In this document: positions 1 through 10,792 of the stretch, one piece after another
How the letters are laid out: every line of letters starts with the position of its first letter
How positions within the stretch are numbered: position 1 is the stretch's first letter
The notes under the pieces: model-generated
The model's database searches: none
What the model was told of the DNA's origin: nothing
What the model saw: only the letters and a program-made list of their open reading frames with translations
Made by a program: the position numbers and the translations under genes
Source of the DNA: Edolisoma coerulescens
Taxonomy: Eukaryota > Chordata > Aves > Passeriformes > Campephagidae
Direction of reading: 5' to 3'
Length of the DNA stretch: 64,000 bases
Assembly (NCBI GenBank): GCA_013397115.1
Contig: VWZW01006283.1
Location: 200,944-264,943 of the forward strand

Positions 1-285
1 GGCGAGGCCGCTGCGGTGCCCCGAGGGGCCCGGCCTGGGGCTCCCCCGGGGCCACGTGCCCGCGGGGCTGCGGCCCAGAATGTGGCACCGGTGCCGAGGA
101 GCGAAGTTGCGTCCCGGGCGATGGTGGGAGCGGGGCTGTCTCCCTCCGGGACAGCGCCGGCCGCTCCTGCGGGGGAGCGGGAGGGAGCCCGCTGGGACAG
201 CCCCGCGGAATGCGGGGAAGAGTGCTTGGGAAGTGCCCCAGCGGGAAAGGACCGGGGGATGCTGGTCGACAGCAGCTGAGCATGA
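1..285. promoter_or_regulatory. CpG-rich shoulder, probably the 3' part of the ACBD6 promoter island
   Basis: The first ~285 bases are very GC-rich with many CG dinucleotides, and composition falls to the genomic norm by about 300. This is typical of the downstream flank of a promoter CpG island that runs from exon 1 into intron 1. No reading frame here matches the ACBD6 N-terminus or the end of exon 1, which should finish in a Tyr-Lys-Gln codon run before a GT donor. Exon 1 is therefore taken to lie just upstream of base 1. The assignment to ACBD6 is inferred from position only. Confidence 0.5.
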
Positions 286-384
286 GCCCAAGAAGGCCAA
301 GGGCATCCTAGCCTGTATCTGCCATAGTGTCACCGGTGATAAATAACACAGAGAATAGAAATTTTCCGTTCCAGCAGGACCAGA

Positions 385-920
385 GCAGTGACCGACCCCC
401 TGCGCTGGGCATGGGTGAGGCCGCATCTCGAATTCTGGGTTCTGTTTTGGGCTCCTCAATTCAGGAAGGACATTGAGGTGGTGGAGCCTGTCCAGAGAAG
501 GTAACGGAGCTGGGGAAGGGTCTGGAGCACAGGTCTGGTGAGGAGCGGCTGAGGGAGCTGGGGGGTCTCAGCCTGGAGAAAAGGAGGCTCAGGGGGAACC
601 TTGTTGCTTTCTACAACCACCTGAGAGGACGCTGTGGCCAGGTGGGGGTCGGGCTCTGCTCCCGAGTAACAAGTGACAGGACGAAAGGAAATGGCCTTAA
701 GCTGGGCCAGGTGCAGTTCAGGTTGGACAACAGGAAGAATTCCTCACAGAAAGGGTGGTCAGACATTGGAAGGGGCTGCCCAGAGAGGCGACGGAGTCAC
801 TGTTCTTGGAGGTGTTTAAGAAACAACTGGACATAGCCCTTAGCACCGTGGTCTGGTTGGCAAGGTGGTGATCAGTCAAAGATTGGATTCAGAGGTCTTT
901 TCCAAACCAAATGATTCTGT
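385..920 (+). repeat. CR1 LINE, 5'-truncated 3' end
   Basis: The stretch reads in order through the typical CR1 3' region: the phrases corresponding to 'ggccgcatctcgaat', 'gacattgaggtg', 'agcggctgagggagctggg', 'cagcctggagaaaaggaggct', 'ggttggacaacaggaag' and 'aaggggctgcccagag'. It closes with 'ttttccaaaccaaatgatt' and 'ctgta', the usual 3' end. It is 5' truncated with no ORF2 left intact, as for most avian CR1 copies. It lies in the same sense as ACBD6. Confidence 0.9.
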
Positions 921-994
921 AAATCCATCACCCTGGTTGTTGTTCCTCACCTCTCACCCTCGCTCAGTGTGGGTGGCCCTGACCCTGCATCCTT

Positions 995-1248
995 TGAACA
1001 ACAGGAAACAGACTCAAGTTGTGCCAGGGGAGGTCCAGGTTGGATATTGGGAAAAATTTCTTGTCTGAAAGAGTGGGAAAACACTGGACTGGGCTGCCCA
1101 GGGAAGTGGTGGAATCACCATCCCTGGAAGTGTTCAAAAACCAAGCAGACGTGGCACTTTGCCATATGGGTTAGTGGGGATGGCGGTGTTTGGCCAAAGG
1201 TTGGACTGAATGATCGTGGGGGTCTTTTCCAACCTTAATGATCCTGTG
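995..1248 (+). repeat. CR1 LINE 3' fragment
   Basis: A second, separate CR1 tail. It starts in the 'caacaggaaacagactcaag' section, passes through the 'ggactgggctgcccaggga' and 'ggaatcaccatccctggaag' sections and ends at 'ccaaccttaatgatcctgtg'. It repeats sections already present in the copy ending at 920, so it is an independent insertion lying head to tail with it. Confidence 0.85.
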
Positions 1249-1816
1249 GCGTTGGTTTGGCTTTGGCAGAGGCCACGGTGGCTAGAATTGGTGTGGAGGA
1301 TCTGTCCCTTGGCAGCGCAGGTCTCAGGCAGGCTGGAGGCCTGTCAGTGTCCCTGGTAAATCCCAGTGCCCTGGCTGTGTTTCCCCGCTCCCTGTGCCTG
1401 CTCGGGGACGAGGCCATGGGACAGGATGGAGAAGTGGAGCATCTCCCATCTCCCTGTCGGAGACAGCAGGATCTGCACCGGTGTGCCAGGGTGGGCACTG
1501 TGTCTCTGGGGGCCTCACAAAGAGGTGCCTGTGCGTATCTGTCCGTGGAGGACTTGGGAGCGGGCTGGGAAACCGAGCTGGTTGTGGCCTTGAGCACAAC
1601 CCCCTTTTCCCATTCAGCCCCTGTGATCCGAGCAAGCTATAGGATGCATCCTACTGGAGTGCACAATGTAACTTCTTCCTGCTCCTGTCGGAGAAGTTAT
1701 ATAAAACAAACCAAAAAAAGTGCCAGTTGCAAAGGACTGTAACAATCACGTAACTTGGAGAAACAGAAAACTAAGTGTTGTTGCACCTGGGAGATGAAAG
1801 AGTAAAAGTACAAGTA

Positions 1817-1937
1817 AAGGCTGGATGGAGCTCTGAGCAACCTGGTGTAGTGGAAGGTGTCCCTGTCCATGCCAGGGGGGAACTAGGTGATCTTTAAGGC
1901 CCCTTCCAAGCCAAACCATTCCATGGTTCTGTGTCTC
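1817..1937 (+). repeat. CR1 LINE 3' tail, short
   Basis: Only the last ~120 bases of a CR1 remain: 'aggctggatggagctctgag', 'tagtggaaggtgtccctg', 'gaactaggtgatctttaagg' and a terminal 'ccattccatggttctgtg'. The orientation is sense to ACBD6. Confidence 0.85.
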
Positions 1938-2109
1938 AAGTGTGTGGCAAGAGGTGCTGCCTCAGCTTGAGAACTGAATCCCACTCATTTGGACAAACAG
2001 ACAAAGTTGGGTGTGCACATCTTCCGTGTATGTTCCTCCCACATGGATTACCTGCTGCTGCTGTGTATTAGTGCTCTCAGTTTTTTAGGGCAATATTTAA
2101 TTATCCTCT

Positions 2110-2150
2110 AAGCTGGTGGCTCCCAGGCTGTGGTTTGTGGACCAGTAATT
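2110..2150 (+). repeat. Possible hAT/Charlie-type terminal scrap
   Basis: The core 'ggtggctcccaggctgtggt' followed by 'ttgtggacc' resembles the terminal sequence of old hAT-Charlie elements (MER5-like termini). A related sequence lies in reverse at 18270-18312. The match is short and made from memory, so this is tentative. Confidence 0.25.
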
Positions 2151-3404
2151 ATGTTAAAAGCAGCCTGGTCACGTGAGGTTTTGTTTTCAGATTGTGCTTA
2201 GCACTTAAACAGTGTCTCCAGGTTTCTCTTTCCCTTGTAAGAAAAAGGAGTGTAGGAAAAAAAATACTAAGAGAATTTCACAATGCCCAGGACGAGATGA
2301 AAAAGGTGTCTATTCTATAATTTTTTTGTCTGTATTCTCAGGATGCTTGATGCAAATAACGTCTTTATTTTTTGCTCTGTTTCAAACGCTTTGTGACTGT
2401 CCTGGGTGGAAATGGGAAGGGATTGCTTGCTTGTCAGTTCATGATTGTCCACAGACTCCAGAGGGTTCCCTGGTGCTAGCTTTGTAAAACCAATAAGGAG
2501 TTTAATAGTAAAAATTGCTAAAATCAGAAGCCGTTTCACGAGAGTTTGGATACAAGTCAGGAAAAGCTGACAATTAACACTTTGGCAGCACAGATTTCCA
2601 GCCGCCTTCCACTGAGGAGAACAGGGCACTTGTGTGTCCTTCTCCCGTGTCCCTGACCAAGCAGGATGCGACAGCAAGTGCCTTTGTGCTCCTCGGTTTC
2701 AGGCTGTGCTTGGCTCCCGGATTTCTGTGCCTTCCCAGTTCGGAAGGGTGCCCCCACCCCGTTACAGAGTGCCTGGAATGTAGTGCTGCCACTGGAGGTG
2801 GGAGAGGTTTGCTAGCACAGCTACTGCAGGATTATGCCCTGCTAACTTTAAGTTTTGCAGCATTTTGTGCTTTAAATCAAAACGAGGGCGCTTAATGCAA
2901 GTTTTCTGTATTTAATTACAGCAGCCATATCAGGATGCATAATGAGCTGCTAAAATATTACCCCGGTGGACGGTGGAATTGCTGGCACACAAAAGGTGCT
3001 GACTCAGATCTGTCCACTGTCCTTGATTTGGCATCCTTGTCTTTTCCCGGTTTAGTGTTTTGTGTCACTAAAGGCTTTGATTTAAGATACAGCACTGTCA
3101 TAAAAGAGGTGACAGTAACAGCTGAGCTCTCTGTTAAAATACTGTATATTATTTATTTCTAACTGTTTGGGTATATAGGCATTTTCCTGGAATTTTATTA
3201 CCTTTTATTGGAGGCCATTTCAGGATTTTATTACTTTTCTCTCTGATTTTGTTTATGTGTCAGAGACTTGAAAATAAGGGAATTGCTTAGTTGTCATCTC
3301 CAGTGAGGTTTTTAGAAGATGTTGCTGAGTTTATGACTCTGCCCCACGACAGGAGGAAGAACAGGCTAGTCCATAAGGCTCTGGACCGGGACTGATTTTG
3401 CTTT

Positions 3405-3480
3405 CCTTCCACTACTTTCTGTGTGGCTTTGGGCAAATCACTCGTCTGGGCCTTGTGTCTGTAGTGGTGAAGTGAAGGGA
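3405..3480 (+). repeat. MIR-like (CORE-SINE/tRNA-SINE) fossil
   Basis: The run 'ccactactttctgtgtggct' followed by 'ttgggcaaatcactcgtctg' and 'ggcc' parallels the MIR body ('ccacttactagctgtgtgac', then 'cttgggcaag...tctctggg'). Divergence is high, as expected for a very old element. Confidence 0.55.
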
Positions 3481-6400
3481 GCGCTTGTCCATCGTGTTGA
3501 GGATGTAAAAATCTGAGGTTCAGAAGGTGCAGCAATGGACACCAGTGTAGTGGTGGTGATTTAGATAGGGGAGGGAATCCAGAACTTGCTGGAAACTACT
3601 GGACTGGGAAAACTGCCCTGCCGGGAGGAGGATGTGTCTGCGTAAATGCTGGGAGGTGCTGGCAAGCTGGAAATCCAGTGCTGATGGCAAAATGGGGCTT
3701 GTACTGTCTCCGAGTATGGGCTCAAGAATATAATACCAGTTTTGCATGATGTCTTTCAAATGCCCTGAGCAGAGGAATTTCCACCTGCAGCTTCCTGTTG
3801 CGTGGAACTGTGTGACAGCACTGACTTGGTTGTTGCTAGTGTCACTCTCTGTCTCTCTGGGACACGCAGTCCCTTGGTCATCATCACCCCTTCTGTGGCT
3901 GGTGTTTGCCTGTCCTTCCTTACACCCCACTTTCAGTCAGGGCTTTCCCATGGGTTGGGGCAGAGCTGTGGGCAGGAACAGGCAGGAATTGCTGTCTTGA
4001 AGAAGAAATTCAGCTTACTTGGCTTGTGTACAGCAAGAGCTTAGTCCTGCTGTCCATGAAGGTTCTGTTCCTGTTACTGCTCCGTAGGGAGGCTGCAAGT
4101 ACACCTTACAAGATTTACAGTCAGGTAGGAATATTTGGCTGGAACACCCTGCTGTATAAATACATTGGCAGAAAAATTAGCAAAGAGCCATTTAACCACC
4201 ACCAGGGAGGGGAAACGAGTCATGGAATGAGGTGTGAGGAGAATCTTGAGGTTTCTCACAGCGGTGGAGCAGCAGCTGCAGTTGCATGGGGATGGTGTCC
4301 AGCATTAACACGTTTCTGAGAATCTCTCCCTCTTCTGAATGTCACTGACCTTCAACTCTCAGGTGATGGCCTCATCCAAGGTTTCCAAGTTTATTTTGGC
4401 CACAGATGGAGAGGGCTGCAAACACTGCCTGTGTGGGGCTGCCTGGGTCATGTTTGTGCGACTCATGAGAATGGTGCCTGCGGGCAACTCTGCATGCAGG
4501 AGCAGTACCAGGAAGTTTGTAATGCATTCTGGCTGTCATGTTCTTTTAATGCAGCTGATGAACTGTAAATGAGGAGAGCTGAGCATCAAGTGACCAGTCA
4601 GCACCCTAGAGACCTTCAATAATTATTTTCTGGACACAGAATGAGAAAGTCTTAATTTAAAATACTAATCCAGGCCCTTGTCTTTGTGCTGGCTATGGAG
4701 TAAAACAGCTTTTGAGGTCCTCCAGGGAAGTAGCAGGAGGACAGAGTCCTGCACAAAATTTTGCCTCTTTTGTCATTATTGGCATGTTTAACTGCCCTTC
4801 CTCAGGTGTCAGGCTCGGGTCCCCTCTTACGTTAAATTCCTGGTTGGTTTCTCCTGCATTGTGGAGTCTTGCGGCAAAGAGAGGAGCCAAAATCTTGTCT
4901 TTTATTCTTTCCAACAAAACCACTGCAAGCCTTTTTAATATGTCTTAAAATAGCAAGCAGGGCACAAGTGCACTTTTTCCCCCTCTTGATGGATGAAATT
5001 TAACTACTGTTCCTTGATTTGTATTACTATCGATGTTACTAACAGTCTTCCCCAACGCTAGAGCAGCCTTTGAGTGCCAAATCTCCAGAGAGGAAACTGC
5101 TGTCGTGTTTTGTTGATGGCAGTGGAAAATTAATATTAAAACAGATTTTTTTTTTTTTATCTATCTTGGCCAATTTTTGCAGGTTGGCTGTTGAACTAAA
5201 GAATTGCCAAGCAGGCGTTTTCCATACAGATAATGAATTTGCATTTTATTCCCCTGTTTGTTTTGCTTTTTAAAACAAGTGGTCCAATCCACCTCAGAGC
5301 ATAGAAAAAACCGTTTAGACTACATGAATTGTGACTGAGTTATAGAACTTAACTGTTGCTAGCCTATTCTCCTATTTCCCCATGAAATGCGATATGTTGT
5401 TTTAAAGGCCAGCTAAGATGTTCTAATTTGGATTAATTGCTCACTGGGAGACATCAGATGTACAGAACATTAATTTCAGTTACAGTCACTCATATCCTCT
5501 AACACTTTAAATGAAAACATAGTGTAACTTATAAATATTTCTCAGCATGGGCATGCTCTCCTTAAAGCCTGATTAATGATTCCATCCTCAGCATAAAATC
5601 CCCACCCTGTTAAGGTGAAGAATTGTTAGTTGATTAAAGCACTTCACCTGCCTGAACACTTGAGCATATTTCATAAAACATTTGCTGAATGCAGTTTGGT
5701 TTTGCTTGGCTAACCAAATGTTCATCCAGCAGCCTTTTCCCACCTCCAGGGTGTCCCTGTGCTCCCTCCCCGGGGTCCCCATCTGTGCTGTGCCCTGTCT
5801 TACGGGGACTGGCTGTGGCAGCTGCTTCCCAGGGGCTGCTGCTTTTGGAGCCGTGGTTCAGCTCTGGCTTCTAGGCTTTCACCCATCATCCTTGTGTTAA
5901 AAAATCTTACACCTGGAAAACTGCCTGAATCCCACTGGCACCAAGTCCATTTTACACTGGCTATGACACTTTTTGCCATATATCTGTCCCCGGCTTCTGG
6001 CTCGTTCCCTTTCTTCCTTGTGTTTTTTAATTTCACCCCCTCCCCAGTTCAATTTCTGCCTTGCTTCTGGCAGATTGGTTCCTCTCTGGCCCTCGGGCCT
6101 TGCCTTGTCTCTCACGCAGTGCTTCCGTGCAGCCAGGTACCTCGGAGCAAATTCAGGAGCTGCCTGGCATTCCTGTGCTCCGGGTTTGTCCCCTTGCCTT
6201 CCAGAGGACCTTGAAAATAATTAAGCAAAGTCTGTTTACTCGAGCTTTGTGTGGAAGCAGGTGAATTTCAGCCTTAATGAATAATCATCTCTGTAGAAAC
6301 CCTAATCAACAGAATTTTTCCTTATACTGGTGGGGGATGAGGCATTTGGCTGGGTAATAAACATAACATTAGTGAGAAATCACTTGCTGGCTATCCCTGT

Positions 6401-6642
6401 GGGTAATGCATGCAAAAGAAATGAGCTGCCTAACAAAATTGCTTCCCTTGCATCACGCAAAGAAAACCCAGGGATGCAGAGGTGCTAGAGTAGGGGTAGG
6501 ATGGGGCTGACAAAGTTGTTTCCCAAAAAAACCTTTCTTCTGGCCTCATGACACGGTTACCCTGAAACCATCAGAACGCAGAATTTTCCTTGTGCAAGTC
6601 CCCTTTGTTTTGTTCTGACAGCAGGAAATTTCTTTTCTTTAG

Positions 6643-6707
6643 GTGAAACTTGGAACCTGTAACACCCCCAAGCCAAGCTTCTTTGATTTTGAGGGAAAGC
6701 AGAAATG
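6643..6707 (+). CDS. ACBD6: ACBD6 exon 2 (ACB domain, middle)
   Basis: This 65-base coding exon is preceded by the pyrimidine tract and AG at 6641-6642 and followed by the donor GTAAGA at 6708. It starts in phase 0 and ends two bases into a Trp codon. The peptide begins V-K-L-G-T-C-N-T and ends with the D-F-E-G-K-Q-K-W block. This is the ACB-domain signature also seen in ACBP (DBI), where the matching Lys (K54 in ACBP numbering) contacts the acyl-CoA 3'-phosphate/adenine region. The Tyr and Lys contacts of the 'YxxYKQ' segment belong to the preceding exon, which is not in the window. The exon begins GTGAAA directly after the acceptor AG, so a donor-like sequence sits at its first base. Confidence 0.93.
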
Positions 6708-7211
6708 GTAAGAGGAAATCCTTGTCATTCCTAGCAATTTCTGGCTCTACTTTTTGTTGCATCTTGTCTCATCTGTTGACAGATTATGGACCGAGGGGAT
6801 GTCAGCTTGGAGAGTCTGCCACTGAAGTGGCTTTAAAATCCTTTGTTTAACAGGGAAGTGTTTGCTGCTATGCCTGGTACAGATGTGAAATACCAGACTC
6901 CTATATTTACTGTCTTCATCCAGAACTGGCCCGCACACAACAAAAATGTGAAAAAAGCTGCAGCTCTGTGAACACAAACTGTGTTCCAGCCTGGATCAGG
7001 ACCCCCTGAAAGATCCTTTCACAACAGAGCTGCACTGACAGTGGCCATTCATGGCCTCAGAGGAAAGTTGACCGTTTCAAGCTGAATGAAAGATGGCTTT
7101 GCGTGCCCTGATAGGATTTTGGTGAATCTGTTCACTGTGTTCCACTGATGGCTCTATAAAAACCTTGTGCTGTCTCCAAGGGGCTCACTGACGCTTTGCT
7201 GTTGCTCCTAG
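6708..7211 (+). other. ACBD6: ACBD6 intron 2 (504 bases)
   Basis: This is the shortest intron of the visible gene, phase 2, bounded by GTAAGA and a CTAG acceptor. I see no repeat, RNA gene or other feature in it. Because the exons on either side together make one in-frame 162-base unit, its small size may help them to be recognised jointly. Confidence 0.85.
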
Positions 7212-7308
7212 GGAGGCTTGGAAAGCCCTGGGAGATACCAGCCCTCACCAAGCTATGCAGGAGTACGTTGCTGCAGTGAAAAAACTCGATCCCAGCTGGA
7301 ATCCACAG
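7212..7308 (+). CDS. ACBD6: ACBD6 exon 3 (ACB domain, C-terminal helix)
   Basis: This 97-base exon has its acceptor AG at 7210-7211 and its donor GTAGGA at 7309. Its first base completes the Trp codon split with exon 2. The following 32 codons begin E-A-W-K-A-L-G and end D-P-S-W-N-P-Q. They carry the W-x-A-W block and the final ACB helix with the 'A-M-Q-E-Y' motif, whose Tyr matches Y73 of ACBP, a known acyl-CoA ligand contact. The end of this exon is the end of the ACB domain, and it finishes on a codon boundary (phase 0). The sequence is very close to the mammalian ACBD6 segment as I remember it, with no frame break. Confidence 0.95.
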
Positions 7309-10300
7309 GTAGGAAACGTGGAAATATTGTTCGGAAAACAAACCAGCCTTTGTCTTTGTAAAGCTGACAATGGTTCAGCTTCTCACAGGCTTTAATTGCT
7401 GCATGGCAAACTTCATTTTGAGCAGATTAAAGTCTAAATTAATTTTTAAAACTCTCCTTTTGTTATGACTGAAGCATGAAGAACCATCTCTTTCATTCAT
7501 AATGATCTTCATTACAGCAAGCGCATGCACAGGGTTGGTTTGGCTGTAGTGATCTAATTTATTTTGCTCTTATTGGTTCATGCTGTATTTAGCATCTAAA
7601 GATACTTTTTATCCTTTTCTCATCCTTCTCTTTTCAACTACTATTTAAATGTTGATCAATAGAAAGCAATCTCCATGAAAGTGACATGAACTGAATGATC
7701 AATTCTAAAAATGTTTCCTTTTTGTTTCGATGCAGCAAATTACCAAATCTGATTATGATTAGGTACTCCAACATAACAAGTCTGTATCTGTGTGTTACAG
7801 GGAGACTGTACTGCCATTTTAATTAATCTGTCTTTCATCTACCAGGTTTATTACTTGATTGAATCCTTAAGGATATCTCCTGTTTATAGACTGATTTTTA
7901 TACAATTTTTAAAGAGGATTGGTCTTTAGAAAAAGTATAGCCTTTGGAAAGAGAGTGGAGATATTTCACTAATAGTACAATGCTGAAGGCATGGTAATTT
8001 CTTCTCAAAGTAGGAAATTTGTTCTTCTATGCTCCTGGGCTTTGGAAGCAAAATCTTGTGTGGGCACAATCCTATGAATCAAGAATTTGATTCTGAGTTG
8101 TCTTCTGATGCTGTTCTTGAGACTTAAGGTTAATTTCTTTTACTTCACTGGTTCATGTTTCATGCCACTGGTAGTGTTTTTGCAGCAAAGAAACGTTGTC
8201 ATTTAGAAAAAAACCCTTTTTAATGCCCTTGGAGAAAATAGTTTCATGTGCTGTGCAGTTAGCCAAAGCTGACTGCTTGCTGGGTAAATTCTTGTCCAAT
8301 CTAAAATTCTCGTACAGAAATAAAGTAATTGGTAAAAATCCATGTATAATCCTCAATGAAGAAAGTGCCAAGTGAAACACATGAATATTAATTTAAAAAT
8401 GAAAAAAAAATTCAAACAAGATACCCAGTGCTTTCCTGAAGAAACTTTTCAGCATGGTGACAGGCTTAGCTTTTTGGGTGTTCCCTTCCCTTTCTTGCCT
8501 CAGAGAAATTCTTACTGTCACAGTTGTGAGCTTCAGGTTACACAACTGTCATCCAGGAAAGAGGAGTAATCTGTCAGTTTTTACAAAACAAATATTGTAA
8601 AAACCCATATAGCAAACAAAGAAAGGTTGACAGCACTGCTCCTTCCCTCCTCCCCTAAAATGAGGTCACCTTAGCAGAAAATGTGGTTTAAAAGTTAGCA
8701 TTGAAGTAAAGGTGGCATTGCTTTCTTCACAAGAATTCACCTGTCCTTCTTATTACATCATCCTTATAATTCCACTCTTTTAGGACCAAAATGCCATCAG
8801 GAGTCCTCTCTGACGCATCTCGTGCTGCTCTCCTGCTCTTCTCTCTCCCCACCAAAGCCACGCTCTGGAGCCACGAGAGGGAGCTCTGTTCTTTGAAATG
8901 GTGGAGATGCGTGTGTCAGGGGATGGAGATAAAATAGCTGCTTTAGTCTTCAAATTTCAAATTGGATTTATAGAAAAGAGCTGTGGCTGCATTACAAGGT
9001 GCTTCATCACTGTCATTGTGTCTCCTTTACATGCTCGTCTGCTGGGTTCCTTCAGATTTTTCTTATGTTCCGTAGACCGTGAATGAAATACTCCGAGTGT
9101 TTGGTTAAAAGCAGTATCAAGTGCATGTTACAAATTCGAAAAGTTTGGCTTTCATATCATGATGAATCATAAACAGTAATTACAGTACAAAGGTGTACAA
9201 TTTCTTACTGTGCGTCCTCATGAATTTTGCTGTTTTAAAGCTTTCTCAGTGTTCCCAACTTACTTTTTCTTCAGCAGTTCATCTCATCCAATCAAGTTGT
9301 TCTTTTGTGTTATTTTACATCCTCCTCAGTCTTCTGTTTCATATATTTCCAAAAGGGCTTTATTGTCTTGATCCTTTAGTATTAAATATGCAAAATTTTA
9401 AGCTTAAAAACTGCTTATTTTTTTCATAGGTTTGTTTCTTCCTCAGCAGATTTGCTGCTGTTCTGCAGCCTTCAGGCTGTCAGTGTTTTTGTTAATAAAT
9501 AGAATGAACTAAATAGAAGAAACTATAATAGAATATTAGTTAATAATAGAAGGAACTAAATGCAGTATTTCTTGTGCAGTCCAAATAGATCCACTTCTTC
9601 ATTCCTGTTTCTTGTTTCTCCATTGATTCATTCTTTCATACTGGAGTTTCTTTATTAGTACATTTTCAGCATCAGACTGTACTTAATTTAATTTAGTATC
9701 TTTGTTTTGAATGGGGGAAAAAAAAAACAAAGTAAAGGGTTCTGATGCAATAGGACTGCCCTGAATTTGTGTCCAGAAGCAATGAGGACTCCAGTAGCAG
9801 CCAAAATCTCACCTGCTGCTTCCTGTTCCTGCACTGAGTTTGGACTAGCCACACTTTCTTAGGAGACAGCAGCAGCTGTCTGTGCCCTCTGAAGTTTGTG
9901 TGACATTTTTGACAGTATCTTCTTGGCTGTTTCCAATGGGGTTTAGTTTCTTTTTCACCCTTGCTGCCCGCAGCTTGTCTCATAGTCCTGCCTAATCTTC
10001 TGTTTCAGAGTTTTGCCTAAAACCTGGAAAGAAATGATCACACTGCACTTATTTTCAGCCATTTTATTTTCTGGAAAATCTTTAAAAATAGCAGGTAACC
10101 TAGAGGATATCTGAGGTGAGGTCCATTGTCTTTGCATCCGTGAAGCCACAGGAATCTCATGGCTGTGTTTGTCTAGAACCAATAATCACAATTGCCTTTT
10201 GGGATGCTTTGCAATTCAGCCCTTCTGTGTTGGCATGATCCTACTGTGTGCTGTGGGTTGTTTTGTCCCTTTTCCCAAGAACAGCTGTTAGTAGGAGGTC

Positions 10301-10762
10301 AGGAATATTCTTCTCCATGCTGTCTCCATTCTCCTCTTGATGCAGTCTTCCTTCGTCATCTTCTACCTTTTAGCACATCTTTTGTTTCTTGTGAGTCATT
10401 CCTTTCAGTCTGAAGTTCCAGGCAGTGGAAAGGTAATTGCTTGGACCAGCTCAGCTCTATTTGCATATTTCAGAGACATCACCTGTCCTTCAAGTCTATT
10501 CACTCTTCCTCCAGAACAGAGAATAATTTATGAAGCCATTCTTTTGCATTCTCCAGCCTCAAACAGAAACATTTCATACCGTCAACACCTCCCACTGCTT
10601 CGGGTCCTTAACAAAGGAAGATGTGTCCCGGCTGCTTCTCTTCTCCTGTGTTCACCTGTCGCCCTCCTGCTGACAGTAGCTTTTGGTGGCTTTGGCTGGT
10701 GCGCCTGGTGGTGACCCTCACCTGCCCTCCCTGCCGGCCACCTCGTGCCCATCCCTCCAGCT

Positions 10763-10792
10763 CTGCCCTGGTGCTGCCCTGGTGCTGCCCTG
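10763..10792. repeat. 11-base minisatellite-like repeat, about 2.7 copies
   Basis: The unit 'ctgccctggtg' occurs at 10763 and 10774, with a partial third copy ('ctgccctg') at 10785. The first two copies are exact. Confidence 0.8.

Larger units (their letters stand above)
1..6642 (+). other. ACBD6: ACBD6 intron 1, 3' part
   Basis: Non-coding. It holds the CpG shoulder (1-285), three sense-oriented CR1 tails (385-920, 995-1248, 1817-1937), a possible hAT-like scrap (2110-2150) and a MIR-like fossil (3405-3480). The rest is unique sequence with only short chance open frames. The AT-rich stretches at about 5400-5560 and 6210-6450 look somewhat unlike neutral intron but carry no motif I can name. 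It ends in a pyrimidine-rich tract and the AG at 6641-6642. Confidence 0.7.

Noticed and set aside
16..346. Open frames in the CpG-rich start of the window as ACBD6 exon 1
   Set aside because: None gives the ACBD6 N-terminus or the Tyr-Lys-Gln end of exon 1 before a GT donor. The Pro/Gly/Ala/Arg-rich products are what GC-rich DNA gives by chance.
642..1238. Open frames overlapping 640-1240 as genes
   Set aside because: They lie wholly inside CR1 tails and do not match the CR1 ORF2 protein in frame.
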